64,000 nt of DNA from assembly GCA_000949895.1 (NCBI GenBank), contig JWIT01000018.1, forward strand, positions 29,945 to 93,944, given 5' to 3'. This DNA is from Agrobacterium arsenijevicii. Its GTDB lineage: Bacteria > Pseudomonadota > Alphaproteobacteria > Rhizobiales > Rhizobiaceae. Made by a program: the position numbers and the translations under genes. Below, one piece after another: positions 7,775-16,587 of the stretch; the first letter of the stretch is position 1; each line of letters begins with the position of its first letter. The notes under the pieces were generated by a model. That model did no database searches. It was given only the letters and a program-made list of their open reading frames with translations, and was not told the origin of the DNA.

Positions 7775-8956
7775 CTACTCACTCACCTGACGCCGCGTCA
7801 GGAACAGCAGCAACAGGGCCGCACCGGCACCAACCGAAGCAAGCCGGATCGAGGTGCCGAAGCTCGCATATTGCGACACGAACCCCATCAGCGGCACCGC
7901 AAACAGCCCGGCAAGGAAGATGGAATTCATATAGAGCGCGGTCGCCCGCGCCGTGCGGCCACGCGCAAAACCCTGCACGAAGGTCAGGCAGGTGCCGGCG
8001 CAAAGCCCGTAATACGCGCCTTCCATAGCCGCACCAACCAGCATGGCCGGAAGGGTCTGGACCGAGGCGATGATGTTGAAGGCAATGATCGCCATCACCG
8101 CCGAGACGCACAGAAGGATACGGGCGCTGACCCGGCGCATGATCCTTGGCGCAAGCAGGATCAGCAGAACCTCCATGGCGCATTTGACGCTGAGCGACAG
8201 GCCCGGCACATAATCCGGCAGGCCTACCTCGCGCACCAGAAACACCGGCAGGGCCGAGGCGCACAGGGCATGGGCAAATGACATGCAGAAGCTGGCCGCC
8301 GCCGCCATGAGCAGCGGCAGGTTGCGCCGCGTATCAGTGTCGCCGTCTGCCCGCCGCTCCATCGGGCATGTCTGGCCGCGCGGCACGATGGCAAGCGCAA
8401 GCCCGCCCCAGATCGCCGCCATCAGCATGGCATTCAGGAACACGGCCTTTGCGCCGGCAAGATCGAGGATCAGATAGGCGGCAGCCGGAAGCAGCATCCA
8501 CGCCAACGAGACCATTGTCCGCAGAAAGGCGTTATATGCAGGCGCATCCAGTGCCTTCACCCGGCCATGATACCGACCGTAACTGAAAATCAGAGTGCTG
8601 GCGGCATTGGAAAGCCCCATACCGGTTGCCGTTACCGCCACCAGCAGCGCCAGATGCCCGAAGGTTGCCGCTGCCGCCGCGACAAAAGCCCCGAGCACGG
8701 AGAGCAGCAATAACGGTCGAACGCGAACACCGGCATCGACGCGCTCGCCATAGATGCGGCTGGCGACAATCGAGGCCACCATCGCCGTCACGCTGTAAAG
8801 GCCAAGCGTTGCCGGCGGATGGCCGAGCACCTGGATGATATAAAACCCGATAAACGGCACAACAGCCGCATTCGTGCCGCCGGCAATGAAGACCAGCACA
8901 GCGATCATATAGGCCTGGCGATCAAAAACGCCCGGCGAAGCGTGTTTCTGCAACAT
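7775..8956 (-). CDS. MFS transporter, sugar-efflux (Set)-like
   Basis: A 393-residue major facilitator protein with about 12 predicted membrane helices in the inner membrane. The arrangement (GTNAAVVPFIGFYIIQVLG in helix 1, a charged central loop near RADGDTDTRR, then a second six-helix half) resembles the SetA/SotB-type sugar efflux group, but substrate assignment from sequence is weak. The ATG at 8956 is preferred; the longer frame begins with TTG inside the intergenic region. No regulator is adjacent. Confidence 0.85.
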   Translation of the reverse strand: MLQKHASPGVFDRQAYMIAVLVFIAGGTNAAVVPFIGFYIIQVLGHPPATLGLYSVTAMVASIVASRIYGERVDAGVRVRPLLLLSVLGAFVAAAAATFGHLALLVAVTATGMGLSNAASTLIFSYGRYHGRVKALDAPAYNAFLRTMVSLAWMLLPAAAYLILDLAGAKAVFLNAMLMAAIWGGLALAIVPRGQTCPMERRADGDTDTRRNLPLLMAAAASFCMSFAHALCASALPVFLVREVGLPDYVPGLSLSVKCAMEVLLILLAPRIMRRVSARILLCVSAVMAIIAFNIIASVQTLPAMLVGAAMEGAYYGLCAGTCLTFVQGFARGRTARATALYMNSIFLAGLFAVPLMGFVSQYASFGTSIRLASVGAGAALLLLFLTRRQVSE

Positions 8957-9130
8957 GGAGAATCGACTGTAGGCTGGGAGGACGTGAAGCCCACCATCAC
9001 ACCAAAGCGGCCTGTTATTCAAGCCTGCATGGGCAGCCAAGCGTCGTTTCGTTTTCGAAGGGAACAGCCGCTGTTTTTCATCAGCGCCTCTCCGCCACCA
9101 CGCAGCGTGAAGCGTCCGCGATTAGATCAT

Positions 9131-9166
9131 CAGCCGTCCGGCGGAGATTTTCCACCGGGCGGCTGA
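9131..9166 (-). terminator. Hairpin downstream of the porin gene
   Basis: CAGCCGTCCGGCGG and CCACCGGGCGGCTG form a long GC-rich stem with a short AT loop, 81 bases past the stop of the leftward porin gene. There is no T-run, so it may protect the 3' end or act with Rho. The rest of 8957-9246 shows no gene. Confidence 0.45.
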
Positions 9167-9246
9167 TAATTGATGTCTGTGATATCCCGTCACCAGCGCC
9201 GGGGGCGTTGCAAAGAATCCCCCTTACCGGAAACGGGACAGCCTGC

Positions 9247-9894
9247 TTAGAACTTCACGCCAAGACCGACCTTGACGACATGTTCGTTGACATCTCCGGT
9301 CGAAGAAATTCGTCCCGTCTGATAGGTCGCCTTGCCGAAATCGTTGTAGCGATACTCCACCCGGCCAAACAGCTTGTCGGTGAAGGCATAATCGATACCG
9401 GCACCAACGGTCCAGCCGTGGAGCACCTTGCTGTCCTTGCCGAACGGCGCTTCAACTTCGCTATCCGTCGCGGTGTAGCCGCCCGCGGTATAGATCAGGG
9501 CGCGGTCGATGGCGTAACCGGCGCGCAGACGCGCGGAGCCATTCAAGCCGGAAGAAACCTTGCTCGTGACGATGGTCTTGTCGCCCCAGGCATAACCAAT
9601 GTCTCCTTCGACGCCGAGAATGATGGACGGCGCCACCTCGAAATTATAACCGGCAAAACCCGAGAAACGGGCACCATCGAATTCATGCTTCGTGGTGACG
9701 CCAAAAGTGGTCGCCTTAACCCGATTCCAGCCATAACCGGCTGCGCCACCGGCGTAAAATCCATCCCAGGAGAAGGCCGGCGCGGCGTCAGTGGCGACCG
9801 GCGCTGCCGGAACGTAGCTGACGGCGTCGGCAGCAACGGCCGCACCGGAAAGCACACCGAGAATGACGAGCGCCAGAAATGATTGTTTCAACAT
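9247..9894 (-). CDS. Outer-membrane beta-barrel protein (Omp25/RopB-like)
   Basis: A 215-residue outer-membrane protein. A signal peptide (residues 1-22, hydrophobic core ALVILGVLSG, cleavage near AVAA-DA) is followed by an 8-strand beta-barrel with alternating aromatic strands. It starts with WDGFYAGGAAGYGWN and ends in the typical C-terminal aromatic VGLGVKF. This matches the Omp25/Omp31/RopB porin-like family of Rhizobiales, which stabilises the envelope. It is monocistronic, with an AT-rich upstream region and a ribosome site AAGGAG 8-9 bases before the ATG. Confidence 0.9.
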   Translation of the reverse strand: MLKQSFLALVILGVLSGAAVAADAVSYVPAAPVATDAAPAFSWDGFYAGGAAGYGWNRVKATTFGVTTKHEFDGARFSGFAGYNFEVAPSIILGVEGDIGYAWGDKTIVTSKVSSGLNGSARLRAGYAIDRALIYTAGGYTATDSEVEAPFGKDSKVLHGWTVGAGIDYAFTDKLFGRVEYRYNDFGKATYQTGRISSTGDVNEHVVKVGLGVKF

Positions 9895-10228
9895 GTAATA
9901 ACTCCTTCAAAATTTTCTTACCCGCCACAATGCGGGACGAAATATTACGTGGTCGAAAAACAAAATCGCCAAGCATACGCACCCAGTGATTGAAACATTC
10001 AAAAGTTAAAAGCAAGTGTCGAAATGCCACAGCCACGCAAATACATTCAAATATAACTCATAGTATTAATTCTATATTTCGACATATACGAGAAAATTAA
10101 ATTAGAAAAACTAGATTAATCGAAAATATTAACTGGCCCACATCCTCTCGCATTGTGCATTTTCATACTTTAGATACAATCTATAGTAGCACAAACTGAT
10201 AGAGGCCGTTCAAACTGGAAAAGACGAA
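9895..10228. other. AT-rich intergenic region without a gene
   Basis: About 330 bases of clearly lower GC than the surroundings, especially 10030-10200 with runs such as ATTAATTCTATATTTCG. It must contain the promoter of the leftward porin gene. No open frame here has coding character and no repeat-family copy is present. A small RNA cannot be excluded, since a strong terminator lies at its right edge, but that terminator serves the leftward gene beyond it. Confidence 0.6.
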
Positions 10229-10255
10229 CAAAAAAGGGGGCCGTGAGGCCCCCTT
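10229..10255 (-). terminator. Strong intrinsic terminator of the small secreted-protein gene
   Basis: Read leftward: GGGGGCC, loop TCAC, GGCCCCC, then seven T in a row. It lies 137 bases after the stop of the leftward 95-residue protein gene. The symmetry and long T-run make this one of the clearest terminators in the window. Confidence 0.8.
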
Positions 10256-10392
10256 TCAGTCGCGCGATGCGCCGTTTGTTGTTGCCGGGAGCACCGTGTG
10301 TCATGCACACGGTTGCTGGAGGACTGCTCCCTGCTTATATCCTACGCGCATCGTTTCCGTCGAAAATCCCTGTCGATTTCCGATCCGGACGA

Positions 10393-10680
10393 TTAGTGGC
10401 GGCGCTTCTTGCCGCCGTCGTTCTTGTTGTCGATGACATCGACGGAGGTCTTGTTGCCGTTCAGAAGGCCGTTCAAGATGCCGGTCTTGTTGCCGTTCAG
10501 AATCCCGTTATTGGACAGGATACCGCTGACACCCAGATCGATGCTCGGCGACACGACGACGAGTGCGCCGCCCTTGTTGCTGTTTCCGGACAGGATGCCG
10601 CCCAGAAGACCGCCAGCATTGGCCTGACCAACGGAAGCGACAGTAAGAACAGCGGCTATGCAAGCAAACTTAGCAATCAT
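10393..10680 (-). CDS. Small secreted protein with internal NGNKT repeats
   Basis: A 95-residue protein with a clear signal peptide (residues 1-22, cleavage after QANA-GG). The mature part is rich in Gly, Asn, Leu and Ser, with repeated units of the type GILNGNKT and GLLNGNKT plus shorter GILSGNS and GILSNNG, and ends in a basic tail KKRRH. The repeat is also exact in DNA (20 bases repeated at a 36-base period, 10447 and 10483). The ribosome site AGGAGAG is close to the ATG at 10680. No family recognised; periplasmic or extracellular. The tail and low complexity suggest a structural or surface-adhering peptide; this is inference. Confidence 0.75.
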   Translation of the reverse strand: MIAKFACIAAVLTVASVGQANAGGLLGGILSGNSNKGGALVVVSPSIDLGVSGILSNNGILNGNKTGILNGLLNGNKTSVDVIDNKNDGGKKRRH

Positions 10681-10951
10681 TTCTCTCTCCTCTTATGTTT
10701 GATCACGCCCTCTGGCGTAGTCGAACTGTATATTTAGAGGATTCTAATTCAAGCAAAGCCTAATATTACAATAAACAATTAACGCTAATACTGGTGATTT
10801 TAATAAAATTTTACGTAATTGACACAAGCCCCTTTCCACGGAAACTTCGCGAAATGCGCCATGACTTCCCATAGCCACAGTAAAGTGCGCCATGAAACTT
10901 TATTAACCATCCAACTATAAGATATTGCTTAATTAGCAACCGGAGATGCGA

Positions 10952-12130
10952 ATGCGACTGGGGGGATACATCGCGCTTGTTCTTGGGCTTGCCTGCGCCT
11001 CTTCTGCGCGGGCGGCGGAAAGCGCCGATGAACACAATATCACCTACAAGACCGGCATTGGCTACGACACCAATTATTTCGGCGATACCAACCGCCTGAA
11101 GGCGATTTCGCTGCGCGCCGGCCTCGGGCTTAACGGAAAGTTCGTACTTGATGGCACGGAACTGCGTTATTCGCTCGACCACGAGGAGGTTCGCCTCCCC
11201 CGTTACCGTTTCGCCAATGAACACAACACCATTGCCAGTCTGGGGCTGACCACCCGCCTGTCGGAACGGCTGGAATGGGCCGTGGAACTGCGTGGCACAC
11301 GCAGCGATGCCGGCGATATCTTCCTGCATCTGCCGGAAGAAGACATCGGCTACCGGCGGCTGGACCACAAGCTGGAGGCATCGACCCAGCTCGGCATCCT
11401 CGCTCTTGGTGGCAAGAACACGCTGACGGCGAGCTATGCCAGCCTGATGAAAGGCAAGGCGCGTTTCCGCCCGGCCTATTTCGTGCCCACCCGGCTGGAG
11501 GCCAATGAAGCGCTTTTATCGCTGAAGGCCGAACATGCGCGGCCGCTGGCCGGCGGCGAGGCCGGGCTGACAATCGCCTATGACCGTATCGTCGTGCCGG
11601 AAAGCCAGCAGGTGAAATATGAGCGTTTCCCCGCCAGTACGTTGCGCGGCTCAATTGCCTACGGCTACAAGTTCTCCGAACGTTTCGCGGTTCTGGCCGA
11701 GGCGGGCCTGACGACCATTTCCGGCGACGAGATCAGCGACAAGGTGAAGCGCACCCGACCCTATCTCAGGGCAGAGGCCGAGGTGAAGGCCACCGACCGC
11801 ATCGCCTTCGGCGCGGGCTTCTCGCAGGATTACGCGCTTTTCGACCCTGACGACCCGATTGCCGAGTTCCACCGTCGCTGGCAGTTCGTGGTGAAAAGCA
11901 AGCTCACCGAAAAGGTCGGGCTGGACCTTGCGCTGCAGCGTGTCCACAAGGACTGGATCTATTACAATTACGATACCAGCGAGCGCAGGCTGGTGGCCAC
12001 CCTGTCCTTCGATACCGGCAAGAACAGCAAGCTGGAGGTGGAATTCAACCGCCTTTTGCATGGCGAGCGCGACGCCGACCTCGCCTATAGCGGCTCCAGC
12101 GTCACCTCGCGTTTCACCGGCACCTTCTGA
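10952..12130 (+). CDS. Outer-membrane beta-barrel protein (putative porin, BBP2-like)
   Basis: A 392-residue protein with a signal peptide (GYIALVLGLACASSARA-AE) and then regular alternating beta-strands throughout, many with paired aromatic ends, finishing SRFTGTF with the terminal Phe expected for outer-membrane insertion. Length and pattern fit the putative beta-barrel porin 2 type (DUF2320-like) associated with exopolysaccharide export or surface functions in Proteobacteria. I prefer the second ATG (10952), 6 bases after GGAG; the ATG at 10946 touches the ribosome site. It stands alone, 101 bases before the DUF1007 gene. Substrate unknown. Confidence 0.78.
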   Translation: MRLGGYIALVLGLACASSARAAESADEHNITYKTGIGYDTNYFGDTNRLKAISLRAGLGLNGKFVLDGTELRYSLDHEEVRLPRYRFANEHNTIASLGLTTRLSERLEWAVELRGTRSDAGDIFLHLPEEDIGYRRLDHKLEASTQLGILALGGKNTLTASYASLMKGKARFRPAYFVPTRLEANEALLSLKAEHARPLAGGEAGLTIAYDRIVVPESQQVKYERFPASTLRGSIAYGYKFSERFAVLAEAGLTTISGDEISDKVKRTRPYLRAEAEVKATDRIAFGAGFSQDYALFDPDDPIAEFHRRWQFVVKSKLTEKVGLDLALQRVHKDWIYYNYDTSERRLVATLSFDTGKNSKLEVEFNRLLHGERDADLAYSGSSVTSRFTGTF

Positions 12131-12231
12131 AACACGCAGCGCCATTACGAAAGCGGGCATCAGGTCGAAATTCGGTCCCAATTTCTGCTAGGATCGGGCC
12201 TTCGAGATTCGAAGGCAGGACAGACCGGATA

Positions 12232-12873
12232 ATGAACAGACGACTTTTGCTCCTTGCGGCTGGCCTGACCTCCATTCCCGTTGCCGCTGCGGCACATCCG
12301 CATATCTTCGCCGAAGCACGCATGGAAATCGTCGAGGGGCCGAACGGCACCATCCAGGAAGTGCGCAACATCTGGCGGTTCGACGAGATGTTCTCGGCAA
12401 GTGTGGTGATGGATTACGACAAGAATGGCGATCTGAAGCTCGACAAGACCGAGCTGGCCGAAATCGGCAATACGGTGCGGGATTCGCTGGCCGAATATTC
12501 CTATTACACCTTCATCACCGCCAACGGAAAACAGGTGGATTTCGCAAAGCCGGACACCATTCATGTGGACTACAAGGACAAGCAGATCCTGATGTTCTTT
12601 TCCGTCAAGCCAACCACGCCGCTTTCCATCAAGGGCAAATTGAGCTTCGGCGCGTGGGATCCAACCATGTATACGGCGATCGATTTTGCAAAGGACGGCG
12701 ATCTGGCAACCGTCGGCAAGGATCTCGCCGTCTGCAAGCACCATGTGGTGCGCCCGGACCCGGATGAGGTGATCTCGCAAAACCAGAGTTCGCTGACCGA
12801 CGCCTTCTTCAACGACCCGACCGGCACCGACATGACCAAGCTCTTCGCCACCCGGCTGGAGGTGACATGCTGA
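12232..12873 (+). CDS. DUF1007 family periplasmic protein (NicO partner)
   Basis: A 213-residue exported protein. The signal peptide ends near AAAA-HPH, leaving an N-terminal His-Pro-His that could bind metal. The segment DYDKNGDLKLDKTEL resembles an EF-hand-like acidic loop. DUF1007 proteins are found next to NicO/RcnA-type nickel-cobalt transporters, and here the downstream NicO gene overlaps by 7 bases, so translation is coupled. Role inferred: periplasmic metal sensing or delivery for the transporter. A Zur-type site was looked for upstream and not found. Confidence 0.85.
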   Translation: MNRRLLLLAAGLTSIPVAAAAHPHIFAEARMEIVEGPNGTIQEVRNIWRFDEMFSASVVMDYDKNGDLKLDKTELAEIGNTVRDSLAEYSYYTFITANGKQVDFAKPDTIHVDYKDKQILMFFSVKPTTPLSIKGKLSFGAWDPTMYTAIDFAKDGDLATVGKDLAVCKHHVVRPDPDEVISQNQSSLTDAFFNDPTGTDMTKLFATRLEVTC

Positions 12874-13928
12874 ACCGCTCCGGCCGACTGGCCGAACATC
12901 TGACCATCGCCGCACTCTGCCTGCTGACCGTGGCGGGCGCTGCCCACGCGCAATCGCCGCTCGGCATCGGTTCGGCCGAGCCGTCCTTCGTCATTGGCGG
13001 GCCGTTCGCGCCGCTGATGCAATGGATCAACGTGCACCAGCAGATGTTCTACCGGGCGCTGACCGGCGCCCTGAAAGCCATGCGCGAGGACAACTGGGCG
13101 ATGGCATCGCTGGTTGGCCTGTCCTTTGCTTATGGCGTATTCCACGCCGCCGGCCCCGGCCATGGCAAGGCGGTCATCTCCTCCTACATGATCGCCAATG
13201 AAACGCAGCTGAAACGCGGCATTCTCATTTCCTTCATCTCCGCGCTCATTCAGGGCGCAATGGCCATCGGCCTCGTTGCCGCGGCCTGGCTCGTGCTGCG
13301 CGGCACCTCCATCACCATGACGAAGGCCACGCAGGCGATGGAGATTGCCAGTTTCGCCATGGTGGCGCTGTTCGGTGCATGGCTTCTGCTGCGCAAGCTC
13401 TGGTCGTTGCGCATTCGGCGCGTGCCGGTTGCCGTCTTCGCAACGGCAGGAGAAGCCACAACCGTCAGAACCACCGGCATGGGTACCGGCCTCAGGTTTC
13501 AGGGCAAACCGGTTTTTACCGACCACGACCATAACGGAACGGGCGACCTTTGCGTCTCCTGCGGAAAATCGCATGCGCCGGATCCGATGCTGCTGAGGGC
13601 CAAGAATTTCAGCCTGCACGAAGCATGGTCGGCCATCATCGCGGTTGGCCTCCGGCCCTGCTCCGGCGCCATCATCGTCATGAGCTTTGCGCTTCTGAAC
13701 GGAATTTTTCTCGGCGGTGTGCTCTCGGTGCTTGCCATGTCGCTCGGCACCGCCATCACCGTATCGCTGCTTGCCATCATGGCTGTCTCAGCCAAGGGGC
13801 TTGCCGTGCGTTTCGCCGGCCCCGGCAGCCGGAAGGCAGCGGGCATCAGCCACGCGATCGAGATCGCCGGTGCACTGTTCGTGCTGCTGATGGGCCTGAT
13901 GCTGCTTGGCGCGTCGCTTCAGTTCTAA
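12867..13928 (+). CDS. Nickel/cobalt transporter, NicO (RcnA-like) family
   Basis: A 353-residue inner-membrane protein with a cleavable-looking N-terminus (GAAHAQ) and about six further helices. The family signature FHAAGPGHGKAVISSY places His93 and His99 in a helix that carries metal in characterised NicO proteins. The central loop DHDHNGTGDLCVSCGKSHAPD is rich in His, Asp and Cys and likely cytoplasmic. A second conserved GLRPCSGAI motif follows. RcnA homologues export Ni and Co, whereas HoxN-like relatives import; the RcnA-like motifs favour efflux, but direction is not proven. It overlaps DUF1007 by 7 bases upstream and converges with the next gene (4-base overlap). Confidence 0.88.
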   Translation: MLNRSGRLAEHLTIAALCLLTVAGAAHAQSPLGIGSAEPSFVIGGPFAPLMQWINVHQQMFYRALTGALKAMREDNWAMASLVGLSFAYGVFHAAGPGHGKAVISSYMIANETQLKRGILISFISALIQGAMAIGLVAAAWLVLRGTSITMTKATQAMEIASFAMVALFGAWLLLRKLWSLRIRRVPVAVFATAGEATTVRTTGMGTGLRFQGKPVFTDHDHNGTGDLCVSCGKSHAPDPMLLRAKNFSLHEAWSAIIAVGLRPCSGAIIVMSFALLNGIFLGGVLSVLAMSLGTAITVSLLAIMAVSAKGLAVRFAGPGSRKAAGISHAIEIAGALFVLLMGLMLLGASLQF

Positions 13929-14170
13929 CCGTCGCGGCGGCGCTGATAACGGGCGCGCAGCCAGAACAGCAGGAAAAAGCACAACACCACGACAGAGCCG
14001 AAGGCCGCCGCAAGCCAGGGCGAATAATTCCCCAGCCACAGCATGATTTTCGGCATGATGTAAAACACCAGACCGAAGCCGATGATGATGGCGACGGCGG
14101 CGATGGCCGGCGACATATCCCTCTTCCCGCGCGTCGGCTTTTCAGGTGCTGGCTTTTCAGGCGCGGGCAT
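13925..14170 (-). CDS. Small two-helix membrane protein
   Basis: An 81-residue protein with a Pro/Lys-rich start (EKPAPEKPTRGKRD) and two strong membrane helices (AIAAVAIIIGFGLVFYIMP and AAAFGSVVVLCFFLLFWL), ending in a basic tail. The ATG at 14170 lies inside the last codons of the acetyltransferase gene (14-base overlap), so it is translationally coupled to it. No family recognised. The two genes probably act in one unit, but nothing shows a shared function. Confidence 0.7.
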   Translation of the reverse strand: MPAPEKPAPEKPTRGKRDMSPAIAAVAIIIGFGLVFYIMPKIMLWLGNYSPWLAAAFGSVVVLCFFLLFWLRARYQRRRDG

Positions 14171-14861
14171 AGGCAAGCTCCGCGCGGATATCCTCAAGCT
14201 TGCGCTTCTGCGCGCCATCGGCGCCGAAATTTTCCGGCGACAGCCAGATTTCGAACGCCTTGCCGATCACCGGCCATTCGCCGTCAATCATCGAGAACCA
14301 CGCCGTATCGCGGTTCTGGCCCTTCGAGATCATGTGCTGGCGGAAGACGCCCTCGAAGGTGAAACCATAACGTTTCGCCGTGATCTTGGAGGGCTCGTTT
14401 TCATTGTGGCATTTCCACTCGTAGCGGCGGTAACCCAGATCCTCGAAAACATGTTTCGCCATCAGGTAATGCGCTTCGGTCGAAAGCGGCGAGCGCTTCA
14501 TCTTGGCGCCATGGGCAACGGAACCGACCTCGACCACACCGTTGGCGGGATCAGGCCGCATGTAGCTCGCCATGCCGACAATATCGCCGGTGGCGTTTTC
14601 CACGAAGACCAGCGTCACCCAGTTGAGTTTCTGGCCCGCGCCGACCAGCCAGTCGCCAAAGGCGTCTGCATCGGCAAAGCTGCTTTGCGGGAAATATTTG
14701 AGAAGCGCATTCGTCCCCTCGCCGCCAAGGGCGGTCCAGAGCCTTGCAAGATGCCTGCCGCGATCAAACGGCTCCGCCGTAACGTAACGGCCCTTCAGCG
14801 TCACCGGCTGCGGCGCCGGACATCCCCTAAAATTACTCAGATCGCGCATTCTCTTCCCCAT
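14157..14861 (-). CDS. GNAT family N-acetyltransferase (RimJ/RimL-like)
   Basis: A 234-residue acetyl-CoA-dependent N-acetyltransferase of the RimJ/RimL type, which act on protein N-termini or small amines. The acceptor-side strand GMASYMRPDPANGVVEVG, the acetyl-CoA loop region MKRSPLSTEAHYLMAKHVFED, and the late strand KCHNENEPSKITAKRYGFTFEGVFRQH are typical. An alternative ATG at 14849, preceded by GGGGAAGAGA, may be the true start. A family B repeat lies just upstream. Substrate not predictable. Confidence 0.85.
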   Translation of the reverse strand: MGKRMRDLSNFRGCPAPQPVTLKGRYVTAEPFDRGRHLARLWTALGGEGTNALLKYFPQSSFADADAFGDWLVGAGQKLNWVTLVFVENATGDIVGMASYMRPDPANGVVEVGSVAHGAKMKRSPLSTEAHYLMAKHVFEDLGYRRYEWKCHNENEPSKITAKRYGFTFEGVFRQHMISKGQNRDTAWFSMIDGEWPVIGKAFEIWLSPENFGADGAQKRKLEDIRAELAYARA

Positions 14862-14969
14862 TGTCTGGGAGAAGGATTAGGCCATGCCGGACGGGATGAC
14901 AACCGGGAAGTGGGGTGGAGTGCGGCGGCGGTCGTGGGTGGGGTTTACCGCGTTGGTGGGTGTGGCTTA

Positions 14970-15124
14970 CCCCCCTCTGCCCTGCCGGGCATCTCCCCCT
15001 CAAGGGGGGAGATCGGCAAGACGCTCTTCCGCCACTTCATTCTCGAACGTTGAGATGGGCTAAACCTCGCCTCGGGTCGATCTCCCCCCTTGAGGGGGAG
15101 ATGCCCGGCAGGGCAGAGGGGGGT
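14970..15124. repeat. Long palindromic repeat, family B (copy 1)
   Basis: The left end CCCCCCTCTGCCCTGCCGGG and right end CCCGGCAGGGCAGAGGGGGG are inverted copies about 155 bases apart. Each is flanked inside by a smaller hairpin, ATCTCCCCCTCAAGGGGGGAGAT on the left and its equivalent on the right. The entire 283-base space between the GNAT and TerB-type genes is mostly this element. The second copy lies between xylA and xylB. Confidence 0.85.
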
Positions 15125-15144
15125 GAACCCCGAACTCCATCGCC

Positions 15145-15840
15145 TCAAACCTTAGCCGCAACCACCGTCGCTTCAATGTGATCAACCAGCGCATCCGGCA
15201 AGCCCAGACGCCCGGCAAGCAGATCGAGATAACCGCGCTCCGCCCGTGTATCGGCCTCGATGGCAAGGCGCGAGGCGGTGTAGATTTCCACCTTCTGCTC
15301 CTCCGTGCGGGCGGCGGCCACCAGCGCGTCGATATCCAGCGGGTCGGCCAGTTCCTTGTCGAGGAAGCGTTCGGCCTCCGTGTCGAGACCGGAAATCTGC
15401 ACCTTTTCCATGATGTTGGCGCGCTCTTTTTCGTCGATATGACCGTCAGCCTTGGCAGCGGCAATCATCGCCTGAATGAGTTTCAGCGCGAAATCGTTGG
15501 AAAGAGCGGCAGATTGCGGGTGAAAGGCGGAGTCAGTCGGAGGGGCCAGAAGCTCCGGCTCGGGTTTCGGCGCGGCTTCCGGTGCCTGCCCGGATTTGTA
15601 GTTCTTGTAAGCGAGATAACCGAGACCGGCGATTGCAGCGACACCGCCGATGGTGGCGACATTGCCGGCCAGCTTGCGGCCGGTCTTGGTGCCCAGAATG
15701 GCGGCGGCGAGCGCACCGGCCTTCAGGGGATTGTTTTTGGCGATATCGGCGGCCTGCCCGGCTCTGTCACGGACGCTTCCCGAAAGGCCCGGCACCTGTG
15801 AGCCGAGGAATTGTTCAAGAAGCTTCTTGGCGTCGAACAT
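15145..15840 (-). CDS. TerB/DUF533 family protein
   Basis: A 231-residue protein with three parts: an amphipathic N-terminus (KKLLEQFLGSQVPGLSG), a Gly/Ala-rich hydrophobic segment (around residues 40-80, GALAAAILGTKTGRKLAGNVATIGG) that may associate with membrane, and a C-terminal all-helical TerB-like domain with acidic residues (AKADGHIDEKERANI). This order matches DUF533/YebE inner-membrane proteins of unknown function. The ATG at 15840 has AGGAG 8 bases upstream; the alternative start at 15843 is a TTG. A family B repeat lies downstream. Confidence 0.85.
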   Translation of the reverse strand: MFDAKKLLEQFLGSQVPGLSGSVRDRAGQAADIAKNNPLKAGALAAAILGTKTGRKLAGNVATIGGVAAIAGLGYLAYKNYKSGQAPEAAPKPEPELLAPPTDSAFHPQSAALSNDFALKLIQAMIAAAKADGHIDEKERANIMEKVQISGLDTEAERFLDKELADPLDIDALVAAARTEEQKVEIYTASRLAIEADTRAERGYLDLLAGRLGLPDALVDHIEATVVAAKV

Positions 15841-15904
15841 CAAAATCTCCTGTAAGGGTCAAATCTACAGGGGAGATAGGAAGCCGCGGCCGGAATACAA
15901 ATGA

Positions 15905-15936
15905 CAAACCCGCTCACGCCTTCGTGAACGGGTTTG
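15905..15936 (-). terminator. Hairpin after the KDPG aldolase gene
   Basis: CAAACCCG-TTCACG-AAGG-CGTGA-GCGGGTTTG (leftward sense) forms a 13-base stem with one mismatch, 12 bases after the aldolase stop. There is only a weak T-run after it (TCATTTG), so efficiency is uncertain. Confidence 0.5.
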
Positions 15937-15948
15937 AAGACGTGCAGA

Positions 15949-16587
15949 TCAGCCGCGCAGTGCGGCCGCTTCGGCAGCGAGCTTGGTGATGCCGGCCCAG
16001 TCACCGGTTGCCACCAGTTCGCGCGGGGCAACCCAGGAGCCGCCGACGCAGACGACGTTCGGCAACGACAGATAATCATTGGCGTTCTTGAGCGAGACGC
16101 TGCCGGTCGGGCAGAACAGCGTGCCGGCAAGCGGCGAAGACAGTGCCTTGAGATAAGGCGCGCCGCCAGCCTGTTCCGCCGGGAAGAACTTCAGCACCTT
16201 GTAACCCTCGTCACGCAGCGCCATGACTTCGCTTGCGGTGGCGGCACCCGGAAGCAGCGGCACCTTGGAAGCGCGTGCGGCTTCCAGCACGCTTTTGTTG
16301 ATGCCGGGGCTAACGATGAAGGTGGAACCTGCCTCGGCAGCTGCCTCGAAATCCTTCGCGTTGAGGATGGTGCCTGCGCCGACATGGGCGCCTTCCACTT
16401 CCGCTGCAACCGCACGGATGGCGTCGAGCGCTGCCGGCGTGCGCATGGTGATCTCGATCGCCTTCAGGCCGCCTGCGACCAAAGCGCGCGCCAAATGCAC
16501 GGCGGAAGCGGCATCATCCACGATCAGCACCGGCACGACCGGCTGAAGTTTGAGAATGGACAGCAGTTTTTCGGAATCCTGGGCCAA
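15949..16587 (-). CDS. eda: KDPG/KHG aldolase (Entner-Doudoroff aldolase)
   Basis: Cleaves 2-keto-3-deoxy-6-phosphogluconate to pyruvate and glyceraldehyde 3-phosphate, the central route of glucose and uronate breakdown in rhizobia. With the TTG start at 16587 (GGAAG 6 bases upstream) the protein is 212 residues, the family length, and the catalytic residues fall at Glu45 and Lys133 (EITMRT, LKFFPAEQ), exactly the E. coli Eda numbering. The open frame extends 26 residues further to an ATG without a ribosome site, so an annotation pipeline could choose the longer version. It is monocistronic. Confidence 0.93.
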   Translation of the reverse strand: MAQDSEKLLSILKLQPVVPVLIVDDAASAVHLARALVAGGLKAIEITMRTPAALDAIRAVAAEVEGAHVGAGTILNAKDFEAAAEAGSTFIVSPGINKSVLEAARASKVPLLPGAATASEVMALRDEGYKVLKFFPAEQAGGAPYLKALSSPLAGTLFCPTGSVSLKNANDYLSLPNVVCVGGSWVAPRELVATGDWAGITKLAAEAAALRG

